The notes under the pieces were generated by a model, which worked only from the letters and a program-made list of their open reading frames with translations, ran no database searches and was not told the origin of the DNA. Shown here one piece after another: positions 19,056-27,708 of a stretch of DNA of 64,000 nt (position 1 is its first letter; every line of letters begins with the position of its first letter). A program made the position numbers and the translations under genes. This stretch comes from J027 sp034437655 (GTDB lineage: Bacteria; Chloroflexota; Anaerolineae; Aggregatilineales; J027): contig DAOTTU010000055.1 in NCBI GenBank assembly GCA_034437655.1, positions 31,007 to 95,006 of the forward strand, given 5' to 3'.

Positions 19056-19359
19056 GAGTAGCTTACCTCAATTGCTAGATGGGCTAGATGTCATTCTTAA
19101 AAACTCGGCCCATTATAGAGGAGCGATCATTGCATCGCTAGCGTAAAATAACACCAGAAATCGTTGTTCTGTGAACAGAAGCTAACAACAACATACATTT
19201 TCACAGCGTTCTGTATGTGCTATTTCGATTGAAAAGCCGTGACTTATGCTACGCATAAGATTTTGCTCCCGGCACATCTTACCCAACTCAAAGGTTGATA
19301 TGACATAGTGGATCATAGATTTATAACAGAAGCACAGAGGAGAAGTGTAGTCAATTACT
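19056..19359. other. 304-base intergenic region between divergent autokinase and ZIP genes
   Basis: No gene seen. It must hold promoters for both genes. A perfect 7-bp inverted repeat lies at 19243-19259, and on the plus strand TTGATA (19295-19300) is followed by an AT-rich stretch around 19316-19326 that could serve as a -10. An AGAGGAG lies about 17 bases before ATG 19360, rather far for a ribosome site. Confidence 0.5.
19243..19259. promoter_or_regulatory. perfect inverted repeat, candidate operator upstream of the ZIP gene
   Basis: CTTATGC-TAC-GCATAAG, 7-bp arms with a 3-base centre, about 100 bases before the ZIP start and 50 bases before a possible -35. The position suits a metal-responsive repressor site or an RNA hairpin; no regulator gene is nearby. 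Confidence 0.35.
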
Positions 19360-20238
19360 ATGACTGAATCTAACACAACAATTGAGCGGCCAGAAGAAAA
19401 CAAACTTCTCGACGGCATTGGCGCTATCGTTATCTTCCTCGGCGTTGTCATTCTGGCCTATTGGGTCGGCAATTCAATGGCAAACGGTGACGTCGAAGTA
19501 TGGCATGTCTTCATTGCCGCATCTATCACCGCAATTGCCACGGGTTTTGGCGCATTGCCATTTCTATTTGTTGATGAACTATCGGAGCGGTGGCTTGGCA
19601 TCGGGAATGCACTCGCCGCAGGCTTGATGCTCGGTGCGAGTATCGGGCTCGTTATCGAAGCGATCACAATTGAAGATGTTGGCCAACCCGTACTGCGTAT
19701 GGCCATCGGTGTTGTGATTGGCGTTATCCTTGTGTTTACAGCCCAAACCCTCCTTGAACACCGCGATGAGGACTTTTCCATCGGGCAGGTGCAGGGAGCC
19801 AGCGCCGTTCAAATGCTGCTTATTGTCGGCGTCATGACGGCGCATTCATTTGCAGAAGGCATTGGTGTCGGTGTTTCTTATGGAGACGGCAACGCCTTTG
19901 GGGCGTTTATATCCGTTGCCATTGCGGTTCACAACATTCCAGAAGGCTTAGCCATCAGCCTGGTGTTGATTCCAAGAGGGACCAGTGTACTTCGGTCGGC
20001 GCTCTGGAGCATGTTCAGCAGTATCCCCCAACCCCTAATGGCAGTACCTGCATTTCTATTCGTACTCGTTTTTCGCCCCTTGTTACCTGTTGGGCTTGGA
20101 TTAGCTGCGGGGGCTATGTTTTGGATGGTTTTCCGAGAATTGATGCCCGAAGCGCAAGAGCATATCAGTAACCGCACCCTTTATCCGGTCATGACGATCG
20201 CCGTGATTGGAATGTTAGCGTTTCAATTCTTCATCTAG
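19360..20238 (+). CDS. ZIP family metal transporter
   Basis: A 292-residue protein with eight or so predicted helices. The two ZIP metal-site helices are visible as MTAHSFAEGIGVGVSYGDG and VAVHNIPEGLAISL, each with the His-x3-Glu arrangement. ZIP carriers take divalent metals such as zinc into the cytoplasm. An in-frame stop immediately upstream makes ATG 19360 the only good start. Its last 4 bases overlap the end of the convergent glycosyltransferase gene. Confidence 0.92.
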   Translation: MTESNTTIERPEENKLLDGIGAIVIFLGVVILAYWVGNSMANGDVEVWHVFIAASITAIATGFGALPFLFVDELSERWLGIGNALAAGLMLGASIGLVIEAITIEDVGQPVLRMAIGVVIGVILVFTAQTLLEHRDEDFSIGQVQGASAVQMLLIVGVMTAHSFAEGIGVGVSYGDGNAFGAFISVAIAVHNIPEGLAISLVLIPRGTSVLRSALWSMFSSIPQPLMAVPAFLFVLVFRPLLPVGLGLAAGAMFWMVFRELMPEAQEHISNRTLYPVMTIAVIGMLAFQFFI

Positions 20239-22175
20239 TCGAGTGAAATCGTAAACCACTGCTCGACATAGCGCCCTTGCTCATCAACAAGCGGAATGTT
20301 GCTGAAGGTTGTATCTTGCAGGGTATAGAGTCCGATACGCAATTCTGAAAGTCCACTCTGCGTAAATGGTGCTTTAAAATACACCACATCCCCCGCTTGC
20401 CATGCGCTTTCAGCCAGCAATGGCAGGTCTACCTGTTGAATGCGCTCTCCCGCTGGGCTGATACCGTGTGCAAAGATGATCGGTAGTGTGTCTGCTTGTC
20501 CCGCAGGAACACGCCAGCGTAGTGTCAGCACTTCATCTGCCAGGCTCCAGGCTTCCAGCGCTACGCCGTTTGCGTAAGCTGCTCTGACAGGCTGCCATGC
20601 CACAGACAACTCAACTGCGAATTGTGGCCAAAAGTGATATGCGGATTCATCGGCACGGGCCGGGAATGTAGCTATATCTGGCTGGCTACTGATAGGCGTG
20701 AACCAATCATTTTCCAGCGAGACAGCAGATGTCACCAGCAGTGCTGCCGGCTGAGAAGACTCAAGCCATAGATGTTCAGGTGCAAGAAAATCCACTTGCG
20801 GCACAGCGTCCAACAACACATCCCAGACCGCCGGCCCTTCGTCAAATTGGGGTGAAGTCCCTTCACTGACGACGATAACACGCGCCGTGTCTGCATCAAG
20901 CACATGCTGCCGTACGTCAAGCTGATAATGTAGCGGTGTGCCAAACCCACCATCCGTGTAGTTGACATCCAAAAAACCGAGTAAATCGCGAAAGACAGCG
21001 GTTTGTACCAGCGCAAAGCTCATCACCCCAACCACCAGCACTGCACGCCCAACGATTCGATCACGCGCCACAGCCTCAACCACCGCCACCAACCCTGCAC
21101 CAATTACTATATATGCCGCTGGTAACATCGGGATCATGTAATGCGGTTGCGGTTCGGCCCAGGTGTAGACAAAGGTCAGCACAGGCACGACCACCCACGC
21201 TACCCATACGCCCCACTTTGCGTCATGTCGCCGCCATGCCAGAACACTACCACCCAATAGCGTCACCACCAATATAATCGGCAAAAGTTCGAACAGTGGC
21301 GTATAGTCCGGCACACTATCAAGATAGGATTGAAACGCATCCGGCCCCGCGAGGGAATGCAGATTTGTGCCTGCCACACTAAACCAGGCATGATCCAACG
21401 CGGTGCTACTAAGCTCACGGGTACGTTCGGCCTCTTCAGCATTGCCGCTGGCCAAGCTATCGCGCAGTGCTGCAATACTGAGCAGGTCAGCATCATAGAG
21501 TCCATACAAATACGGCAAACTGACCAGACCTGCCACTACAGTTCCGACCACAAATACCCAACGCACACGCCGCCATGCCAGCACAAGCATCACGCCGGTA
21601 ACGGGAATCAATGACACTGCGCCAAAATGTATCTGTACGGTCAGCGCCAAGAGTGGCAAATGTAGCACTTGCGCCCAACGTTTGCCTTCGAGAAAGCCAA
21701 GCAATCCTGTGAACACTGTCAGGATAACGAATGGGGCTAGCATATCCTGTGCCCAGATTTTGCGCGAATAGATCACCGCCCACGGACTTGCTGCATAGAG
21801 TATCCCGGCAATAAAAGCTGTGCTTGCACCGAAATATCGATATGTCATGCGCCACAGGAGGGCTACTGCGATGATATTTAGAAATGCGATGAACAGCGTG
21901 GCGATAAGCGGATTGTCGCTAACCGCATAGGGAATTGCCAGCAGATACACATTTATTGGCGCGTTAGGATACCCCACCGAGGAGCCAATCCCTAACAAGG
22001 GAATCTCACCACTCTGCGCAAAGTCCAGCGCCAGCCGCGAGAGGGTCGCCTCGTCGCGCTTAAACTCAACAATTCCCGTTTGCCCCAAACGCAAAAACGC
22101 CGCCAGCAACAGGATCACCAGCACGGCAACCCAATTGAGGCGACGTTGTTGGGCAGGCTGCATGGTAGGGCCCAC
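20235..22175 (-). CDS. GT39/ArnT-like membrane glycosyltransferase
   Basis: A 646-residue protein with about 11 N-terminal helices (to about residue 400) and a soluble C-terminal domain of about 240 residues. The first extracytoplasmic loop has FKRDEATLSRLALD, the acidic pair expected in dolichyl- or undecaprenyl-phosphate-sugar dependent transferases. Such enzymes move a sugar from a lipid-phosphate carrier to protein or lipid outside the membrane. I keep GTG 22175 as start: an AGGAGG inside the end of the upstream PHP gene lies 11 bases before it, suggesting coupling; ATG 22163 is an alternative. Probably the last gene of the lon operon. Confidence 0.82.
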   Translation of the reverse strand: MGPTMQPAQQRRLNWVAVLVILLLAAFLRLGQTGIVEFKRDEATLSRLALDFAQSGEIPLLGIGSSVGYPNAPINVYLLAIPYAVSDNPLIATLFIAFLNIIAVALLWRMTYRYFGASTAFIAGILYAASPWAVIYSRKIWAQDMLAPFVILTVFTGLLGFLEGKRWAQVLHLPLLALTVQIHFGAVSLIPVTGVMLVLAWRRVRWVFVVGTVVAGLVSLPYLYGLYDADLLSIAALRDSLASGNAEEAERTRELSSTALDHAWFSVAGTNLHSLAGPDAFQSYLDSVPDYTPLFELLPIILVVTLLGGSVLAWRRHDAKWGVWVAWVVVPVLTFVYTWAEPQPHYMIPMLPAAYIVIGAGLVAVVEAVARDRIVGRAVLVVGVMSFALVQTAVFRDLLGFLDVNYTDGGFGTPLHYQLDVRQHVLDADTARVIVVSEGTSPQFDEGPAVWDVLLDAVPQVDFLAPEHLWLESSQPAALLVTSAVSLENDWFTPISSQPDIATFPARADESAYHFWPQFAVELSVAWQPVRAAYANGVALEAWSLADEVLTLRWRVPAGQADTLPIIFAHGISPAGERIQQVDLPLLAESAWQAGDVVYFKAPFTQSGLSELRIGLYTLQDTTFSNIPLVDEQGRYVEQWFTISLD

Positions 22176-22178
22176 GCC

Positions 22179-23906
22179 CTAGCTATCCTCCTCCGAACGG
22201 ACGAAATGCTGCCAGGGGCCGTGCATCCCTTCTTCAGTCACACCGTAATAGACGCGGATGTCATTGTTATCGTATTGTGCCAGATCATAGCGAAAGTCTT
22301 TGCCACGCTGATAGGTCTTCACCAGCCCAATCTCGCCTTTCCATTGCACATCTTTGCGCGTCAGCTTGCGGTTTTCATGCTCTAAAATCGCGTAATGCCA
22401 GAGCCGACGGGCCGAAGAACGGGTGACATTATGAACCGTGTTGCCGTTACGTAAATCGCGCACCGTATGATAGAGGCGGTTGTTGCGCTCTTCCGACGCA
22501 ATAATTTCAACGCCAGTGCGTGGGGGGTCAACGGGTTTGGGTTTTGCCTTGCCGTTCTGTGACTCCGGGATTGCGGTTACATCAACACCTGTTAGCTGTT
22601 GTTCAGCGGCGGCACGGTGTTGCAAGCGTTGCACCATCTGCACAATTTCATCACGCACAGCCAGTCCCGTTTCGGTATCATCGCGCACATAGATTTTGTT
22701 CTCATCAATAGCATAAGGAACATCCGGGCCACGGGCCACTTGAATACGGACAATGCTTTTGCCCTGGCTTTCCTGCGCGTCAATTTCAATGTCGAGCTTG
22801 GGCGTAACACGACGGTCTACTTCAGTGCGCAATTCGTCAATGGCCTGGCTAACATTGTCGATGCCAACCGGGGCTTTTTGCGGGTTGTCACTGATACCGA
22901 TATAGATCACACCGCCATTGGTGTTAGACATCGCGCACACATCCGAAATGATGCTGTAAAAATGACCGTTGCGGCGCGTCATCTGCTCATGAAAGGACTG
23001 AACGATGCTAGCCCCTTCTTCCCGAGCCGCTTGAATGTAGTCGTATGGATCACGCGAACTGCGATAGGGGCGTGTACGGGCAAAGTCTGTCCCCTGAAAC
23101 ATCTCAAGCAGCGCGTCAAATGACCGTTCTGGCAACAACACTTCTGTCACCCGGTCACCAATGCCCAGGTGCGACTTTTTTGCAGCATTCAAGCGATGCG
23201 CATTCGAGCCCTGAATACACCGCATTCGGCGCGGGTATTCGGGCTTAGAACCATCAAAAAAGCGGGCTGTTGTACGCCGCGAATTGCTTTCGAGGTCGGT
23301 CACGTCAAGGGCATGCAGGTAAGGGTCTTGTGTGTAGGCGATTTTTGTTTGCCCACCAAAGTCAAAGCCGCGCATGGCCACGCCATGTTCTTCGTTGGCA
23401 TGGGCTGCAATGACGATGCCACCGCCTTCGTTGATTTTGCGGTACGACGATAATACGTCAGACGTCGCACCAGCGGAGGGGTTGCCCTGATCCATAATGT
23501 CTGGTGAAACCCCAAGGCTCAGCAAAATGTGTTCGAGCTGGCGAATTGGGGTTGCGGGGGAGAAAATGCCGAGAATACGAAAGCCAAATGTCGCCGTGAA
23601 TTTAAAGCCCGGTAATACAAGGATTTTGTCCAATAGGCGGCGATATTCAGCAAGTCGGCGTTGTTCTTCGGGTTCGGCGCGGTTGAGCTTTTCGAGAAAG
23701 GCGAGCTGTTCAATCTCACGGATCATCGATGCATAGCCGCGCACCGTGTTGTAGTCTGTAAAGGCGATAATATCAAGATGTCGCAGTTCGGCACGGCGGA
23801 GGATGTCAATGTAATTGACACCGGGTTCCTGGTAATCCTGAGAACCGGGTGTGTGTATATGTAAATCCATCCGGTACCACTGCATCTTCGAACGCTTGGC
23901 AGCCAA
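22179..23906 (-). CDS. PHP phosphoesterase fused to an AlbA_2 (Schlafen-type) domain
   Basis: A 575-residue fusion. The PHP part (about 10-275) has the metal motifs DLHIHTPG (14-21), FTDYN (49-53), AAHAN (167-171) and GSNAH (233-237). A linker leads to an AlbA_2-like domain (about 298-410) with the core SDVCAMSNTNGGVIYIGISDN, then IYVRDDTETGLA. The last 130 residues form a separate unannotated domain with GVEIIASEERNN. PHP domains hydrolyse phosphoesters, while AlbA_2 domains occur in nucleic-acid or signalling regulators; the fusion suggests a nucleotide- or DNA-related role but no substrate is known. A GGAG ribosome site precedes ATG 23906; the receiver gene ends 17 bases upstream. Confidence 0.85.
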   Translation of the reverse strand: MAAKRSKMQWYRMDLHIHTPGSQDYQEPGVNYIDILRRAELRHLDIIAFTDYNTVRGYASMIREIEQLAFLEKLNRAEPEEQRRLAEYRRLLDKILVLPGFKFTATFGFRILGIFSPATPIRQLEHILLSLGVSPDIMDQGNPSAGATSDVLSSYRKINEGGGIVIAAHANEEHGVAMRGFDFGGQTKIAYTQDPYLHALDVTDLESNSRRTTARFFDGSKPEYPRRMRCIQGSNAHRLNAAKKSHLGIGDRVTEVLLPERSFDALLEMFQGTDFARTRPYRSSRDPYDYIQAAREEGASIVQSFHEQMTRRNGHFYSIISDVCAMSNTNGGVIYIGISDNPQKAPVGIDNVSQAIDELRTEVDRRVTPKLDIEIDAQESQGKSIVRIQVARGPDVPYAIDENKIYVRDDTETGLAVRDEIVQMVQRLQHRAAAEQQLTGVDVTAIPESQNGKAKPKPVDPPRTGVEIIASEERNNRLYHTVRDLRNGNTVHNVTRSSARRLWHYAILEHENRKLTRKDVQWKGEIGLVKTYQRGKDFRYDLAQYDNNDIRVYYGVTEEGMHGPWQHFVRSEEDS

Positions 23907-23923
23907 TGGTAAGGCACTCCAGT

Positions 23924-24277
23924 TTAGGTTATCAAGGCGTTTAACTGCTCCGACAATTTACCAGGGTCATAGGGTTTGACCAGAAATAGATTGGCCCCGG
24001 CTTCGCGGGCCTCTTTGCCAACGTCACGCCCAGAGGCCATAATAATCGGGGTATCGGTAAATTGGTCAGACGCACGCAGCGAATGGACAAGATCAATGCC
24101 GGACATATCATTGAGATGGTAGTCAACCAGAAAAATGTCTGGCACAAATTGGTTTGCCGTTGCCATTGCTTTTTCGCCCCGTGCCACAATTTCAACTTCA
24201 AAGCCATCCATTTCGAGCAACGTTTTGAGGAGTGACGTCGACGTATAATCGTCGTCAACAATCATTACTTTGGACAA
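23924..24277 (-). CDS. single-domain response regulator (CheY-like)
   Basis: A 117-residue lone receiver domain. The acidic triad is VDDD (8-10), the phosphorylation site D52 in FLVDYHLND, Ser82 takes the Thr/Ser switch place and K101 lies in LVKPYDP. There is no output domain. The start is TTG 24277 with AGGAG 8 bases before it. It sits between lon and the PHP-AlbA_2 gene, and no histidine kinase is adjacent; the nearest is at 59284-60852. Confidence 0.92.
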   Translation of the reverse strand: MSKVMIVDDDYTSTSLLKTLLEMDGFEVEIVARGEKAMATANQFVPDIFLVDYHLNDMSGIDLVHSLRASDQFTDTPIIMASGRDVGKEAREAGANLFLVKPYDPGKLSEQLNALIT

Positions 24278-24301
24278 GGCGCAATCTCCTGTCTTGGCAC
24301 A

Positions 24302-26857
24302 CTATAAATCGGCATGTGTAAGATACTGTCGGCGTTTGGTTGCGTCAAAGCGCGTGTCTTCCAGAGCAGCGTCCAACGCTTCATCAATGGTTTGCACCAG
24401 TTGAAACCGCATTTCACCACGCACTTCTTCGGGTACTTTGTCCAGGTCTGGTGCATTACGACGCGGCAAGACCACAATGTCTAGCCCCATGCGGTGCGCT
24501 GCTAACACTTTATCCTTGATTCCGCCAACAGGCAAGACCTGTCCATGCAGCGTGACTTCACCTGTCATGGCGACATTGCGCTTCACCAGGCGGCCGGTCA
24601 TCAAAGACGCCAACGCGGTTGCCATCGCAATTCCTGCCGAGGGACCGTCTTTAGGAATTGCCCCGGCCGGGACATGCAGATGCAAATCGTTCTTTTCAAA
24701 GTAGCCATTCGGCAATTCAAAGTCTGCGGCACGTGTACGCAAATAGCTGAGTGCAGCGCGGGCGCTTTCTTGCATCACATCACCCAACTGCCCCGTAAGC
24801 TGTAGATTTCCTTTACCATCCATCTGCGTGGCTTCGATGAACAAAATATCGCCACCAACCGGCGTCCAGGCCAACCCGGTTGCAACCCCGGGGCGGATCA
24901 CGCGGTCGGAGATTTCGGTGCGGTAGCCATAGGGCGGATGTTTCAACAATTCGCGGGCTTTCTTCGCCGTGATCTCGATATGTTCACCGCGGCCTTCGGC
25001 AATGCGCGTGGCAATCTTGCGTGCTACTTTACCAATTTGTCGTTCCAGATTACGCACACCGGCCTCGCGGGTGTAGTTCTGGATAATCTCAAGTAACGCG
25101 GCATCGGTAAACGTTACTTCATCTGGAAAAAGTCCATTTTCCTCAATCTGGCGCGGCACAAGATACTGACGGGCAATCTGCACTTTTTCTTGTTCAGTGT
25201 AGCCGCTCAGTTCAATGACTTCCATACGATCAAGCAACGGACGCGGAATGGGGTCAAGTTCATTCGCTGTGGTGATGAAAATGACTTCAGAGAGATCGAA
25301 CGCAACGTCAAGGTAATGGTCACGGAACTCATCGTTTTGTTCTGGGTCCAGCACTTCTAGTAATGCTGATGCCGGGTCACCGCGGAAATCGCGACCGAGC
25401 TTGTCAATTTCATCAAGCATAATCACGGGGTTACGGCTCCCTGCACGGCGCAACGTCTGAACAATGCGCCCGGGCATGGCCCCGACATATGTGCGCCGAA
25501 AGCCGCGAATTTCTGCTTCATCACGGACACCGCCAAGGCTCATCCGCATGAACTTACGTTCCATCGCCCGCGCAATCGACGCGCCAAGCGACGTTTTCCC
25601 TACACCGGGCGGGCCAACAAACGCTAGAATCGCGCCCTCACGCCGCCGCCGGATAACATCAGCAACTTTATTCTGTTCGAGCCTGGCTTTGCGTTCCTGG
25701 CGCAGTTTACGTACTGACAAATACTCTAGAATGCGATCCTTGATGTCTTCCAGACCGTAGTGGTCCTCGTTCAGCACATCGCGGGCATTGCCAATGTCGA
25801 GGTTGTCGGTGGTACGTTCATCCCACGGGAGGGTTGTCATCCAGTCAAGATAGGTACGAATGACACCGTATTCAGCCGCTGCCGACGGTAGCTTCGAAAG
25901 ACGGTCAAGCTCACGGCGCGCCTCTTTTTCGGCTTCCTCGGGCATATTTGCTTTGGCGATTTTCTCGCGAAATTCTTCAATTTCGACAAATTGCTCATCG
26001 CCTTCGCCCAATTCGCGTTGAATGGCTTTAAGCTGCTCGCGCAAGAAGTAGTCACGCTGCATCTTTTCCATTTCATTCTGGGCTTCGTTCTGGATTTTAT
26101 GCCCGAGTTCAAGCACTTCAAGCTCTTTGTTGAGCTTGTCCATCAGTTCTTTGAGCTTTTCTTCAACCGTGTCCATTTCAAGCAGTTGCTGCTGCTCGTG
26201 CAGTTCAAGACGAACATAGGTTGCAACCGTGTAGACAAGCTGTAGTGGATCATCCAGATTCAGCGCAGACGTTATCAGTTCGGTGGGCAAGTTCGGCATT
26301 AAGTCCGAAAGGCGCGTGAACTGATCCACAATCGTGCGCATCATTGCTTCAATTTCAAGCCCATGGTCAATGCGTTCAGGCGTCGAAAAAACACGTGCCT
26401 GCAAGTAGGGTTCGGTGGTGGTATATTCTTCAATTTCAATACGCGATAAGCCCTGTACCAACAAACGAATGGTGCCGTCTGGCGCACGAAATAGCCGATG
26501 AATTTGGGCTAAGGTGCCAGTGGTGTAAATTTCGTCAGGTGCAGGTACTTCTAGAGCGGGGTCAACTGCGGCGAATAGCCCAACCAGGCGATTACTTGAG
26601 GCGACATCATCAACCAGACGAATTGAACGCGGTTGGCCAACCGTTAACGGAATTGCCGTCTGTGGAAAGACCGCTATGCCACGCAATGGCAAAACAGGCA
26701 ATACGTCGGGCAGTTCTGGTTCCTGGTCGTCATCGTCGTCGAACAAATTCGCCCGAATGGGGATTGCGATAGGTGGGCGGTCGCCAGCGTCGTCGTCATC
26801 CTGAAGGCGAATCCAGAATGATTGGGGGTGGTCGGCGTCCGTTGTATGTAGAGTCAT
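24302..26857 (-). CDS. lon: ATP-dependent protease La
   Basis: An 851-residue Lon. The order is an acidic leader, the LAN substrate-binding domain (from VLPLRGIAVFPQT), a coiled-coil region with EMEKMQRDYFLREQLKAIQRELG, the AAA+ domain with Walker A GPPGVGKTSLG and the sensor region ARQYLVPRQ, and the protease domain with the catalytic Ser in KDGPSAGIA and Lys in GGIKDKVLAA. I place the start at ATG 26857; the frame is open to 26929 and no clear ribosome site decides. A good promoter lies at 26956-26984. It probably heads an operon with the receiver, PHP-AlbA_2 and glycosyltransferase genes. Confidence 0.95.
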   Translation of the reverse strand: MTLHTTDADHPQSFWIRLQDDDDAGDRPPIAIPIRANLFDDDDDQEPELPDVLPVLPLRGIAVFPQTAIPLTVGQPRSIRLVDDVASSNRLVGLFAAVDPALEVPAPDEIYTTGTLAQIHRLFRAPDGTIRLLVQGLSRIEIEEYTTTEPYLQARVFSTPERIDHGLEIEAMMRTIVDQFTRLSDLMPNLPTELITSALNLDDPLQLVYTVATYVRLELHEQQQLLEMDTVEEKLKELMDKLNKELEVLELGHKIQNEAQNEMEKMQRDYFLREQLKAIQRELGEGDEQFVEIEEFREKIAKANMPEEAEKEARRELDRLSKLPSAAAEYGVIRTYLDWMTTLPWDERTTDNLDIGNARDVLNEDHYGLEDIKDRILEYLSVRKLRQERKARLEQNKVADVIRRRREGAILAFVGPPGVGKTSLGASIARAMERKFMRMSLGGVRDEAEIRGFRRTYVGAMPGRIVQTLRRAGSRNPVIMLDEIDKLGRDFRGDPASALLEVLDPEQNDEFRDHYLDVAFDLSEVIFITTANELDPIPRPLLDRMEVIELSGYTEQEKVQIARQYLVPRQIEENGLFPDEVTFTDAALLEIIQNYTREAGVRNLERQIGKVARKIATRIAEGRGEHIEITAKKARELLKHPPYGYRTEISDRVIRPGVATGLAWTPVGGDILFIEATQMDGKGNLQLTGQLGDVMQESARAALSYLRTRAADFELPNGYFEKNDLHLHVPAGAIPKDGPSAGIAMATALASLMTGRLVKRNVAMTGEVTLHGQVLPVGGIKDKVLAAHRMGLDIVVLPRRNAPDLDKVPEEVRGEMRFQLVQTIDEALDAALEDTRFDATKRRQYLTHADL

Positions 26858-26955
26858 AGTCGTTGGGAAGTCGATTATCCTTGGTTGTATGGTGATGATG
26901 GGTGCTTTGTATGCCTGTCGTGGCCACACAAAGAATCACACGTCACAATGTTGCC

Positions 26956-26984
26956 ATCATACCACAGAGGCATAGTCGTCTCAA
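26956..26984 (-). promoter_or_regulatory. sigma-70-like promoter of lon
   Basis: On the minus strand TTGAGA (26984-26979), a 17-base spacer and TATGAT (26961-26956). Spacing is ideal and both hexamers are close to consensus. It is back to back with the promoter of the DUF151 gene. Confidence 0.6.
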
Positions 26985-27024
26985 TTAGAGTTCTACAAGA
27001 ACGAATTTTCAGTCAAGAAAAACT

Positions 27025-27054
27025 TTGCATTTTGGGGAATGATTGAACTATACT
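27025..27054 (+). promoter_or_regulatory. sigma-70-like promoter of the DUF151 nuclease gene
   Basis: TTGCAT (27025-27030), 18-base spacer, TATACT (27049-27054), predicted start of transcription near 27061, 36 bases before ATG 27097. This argues against the upstream TTG codon at 27043 as translation start. Confidence 0.55.
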
Positions 27055-27096
27055 GGACAAAATAAGGCAATACGGGTGGTAAGGAACTTAAGCCTG

Positions 27097-27618
27097 ATGA
27101 AAATTGAAGTCGTAATTGATTGCATCCGCATGAGTCTCATGTCACAGAATCGTGTGGTTATCCTCAAAGAAAAAGATCAGGAACGCTACTTGCCGATTTG
27201 GATCGGTCATTTCGAAGCCGATGCCATTACCTTTGAGCTGCAAGAAATGGCACATAAGCGCCCCCTGACCCACGACCTGCTCAAAGAAGTTATCAGCAAG
27301 ATTGGTGGCGAAGTCAAGCACATCATCGTCACAGAACTGCGCGGTGATGATCAAATCTTCATCGCAGAAATTGTTATTGACGTCGATGGCGAAGAAGTCC
27401 CGGTAGATGCACGCCCCAGCGACGCGATTGCACTGGCTGTGCGTGTAGATGTCCCCATTTTTGTGAATGAGGAAGTGCTGGAAATGGCTGGTGTTATGCC
27501 GGAAGAAGACATAGAAGACAGCGAGATTGACACCAAGTCAGAGCCGGACGAAGACCGCCTGCAAATCTTCAAAGACTTTGTGGACACGCTTGATCTCGAC
27601 AACCTCGAAGACGACTAA
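27097..27618 (+). CDS. bifunctional nuclease family protein (DUF151)
   Basis: A 173-residue protein. The DUF151 fold is visible from MKIEVVIDCIRMSL, LPIWIGHFEADAITFEL, DLLKEVISKIGGEV and the most conserved ARPSDAIALAVR. Family members in plants and bacteria have been reported with DNase/RNase activity. An acidic 45-residue tail follows the domain. ATG 27097 is favoured by an AAGGA 11 bases upstream and by the promoter position. Monocistronic and divergent from lon. Confidence 0.9.
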   Translation: MKIEVVIDCIRMSLMSQNRVVILKEKDQERYLPIWIGHFEADAITFELQEMAHKRPLTHDLLKEVISKIGGEVKHIIVTELRGDDQIFIAEIVIDVDGEEVPVDARPSDAIALAVRVDVPIFVNEEVLEMAGVMPEEDIEDSEIDTKSEPDEDRLQIFKDFVDTLDLDNLEDD

Positions 27619-27647
27619 GCGCCCTCTTTGCAGGGCAAATACTCCGT

Positions 27648-27686
27648 CAGGCGCGGCACCGACAATAATCGTTACTGTCGCGCCTG
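27648..27686. terminator. GC-rich hairpin between convergent genes
   Basis: A perfect 8-bp stem CAGGCGCG/CGCGCCTG (27648-27655 with 27679-27686). It lies between the ends of the DUF151 and PHP genes and probably stops transcription from both sides, although no long T tract follows. Confidence 0.45.
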
Positions 27687-27708
27687 CGGTTACCTCTACA
27701 CCATATCC

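Noticed and set aside
22599..23123. 174-codon plus-strand frame in the PHP-AlbA_2 gene
   Set aside because: Antisense to conserved AlbA_2 and PHP motifs; no start signals.
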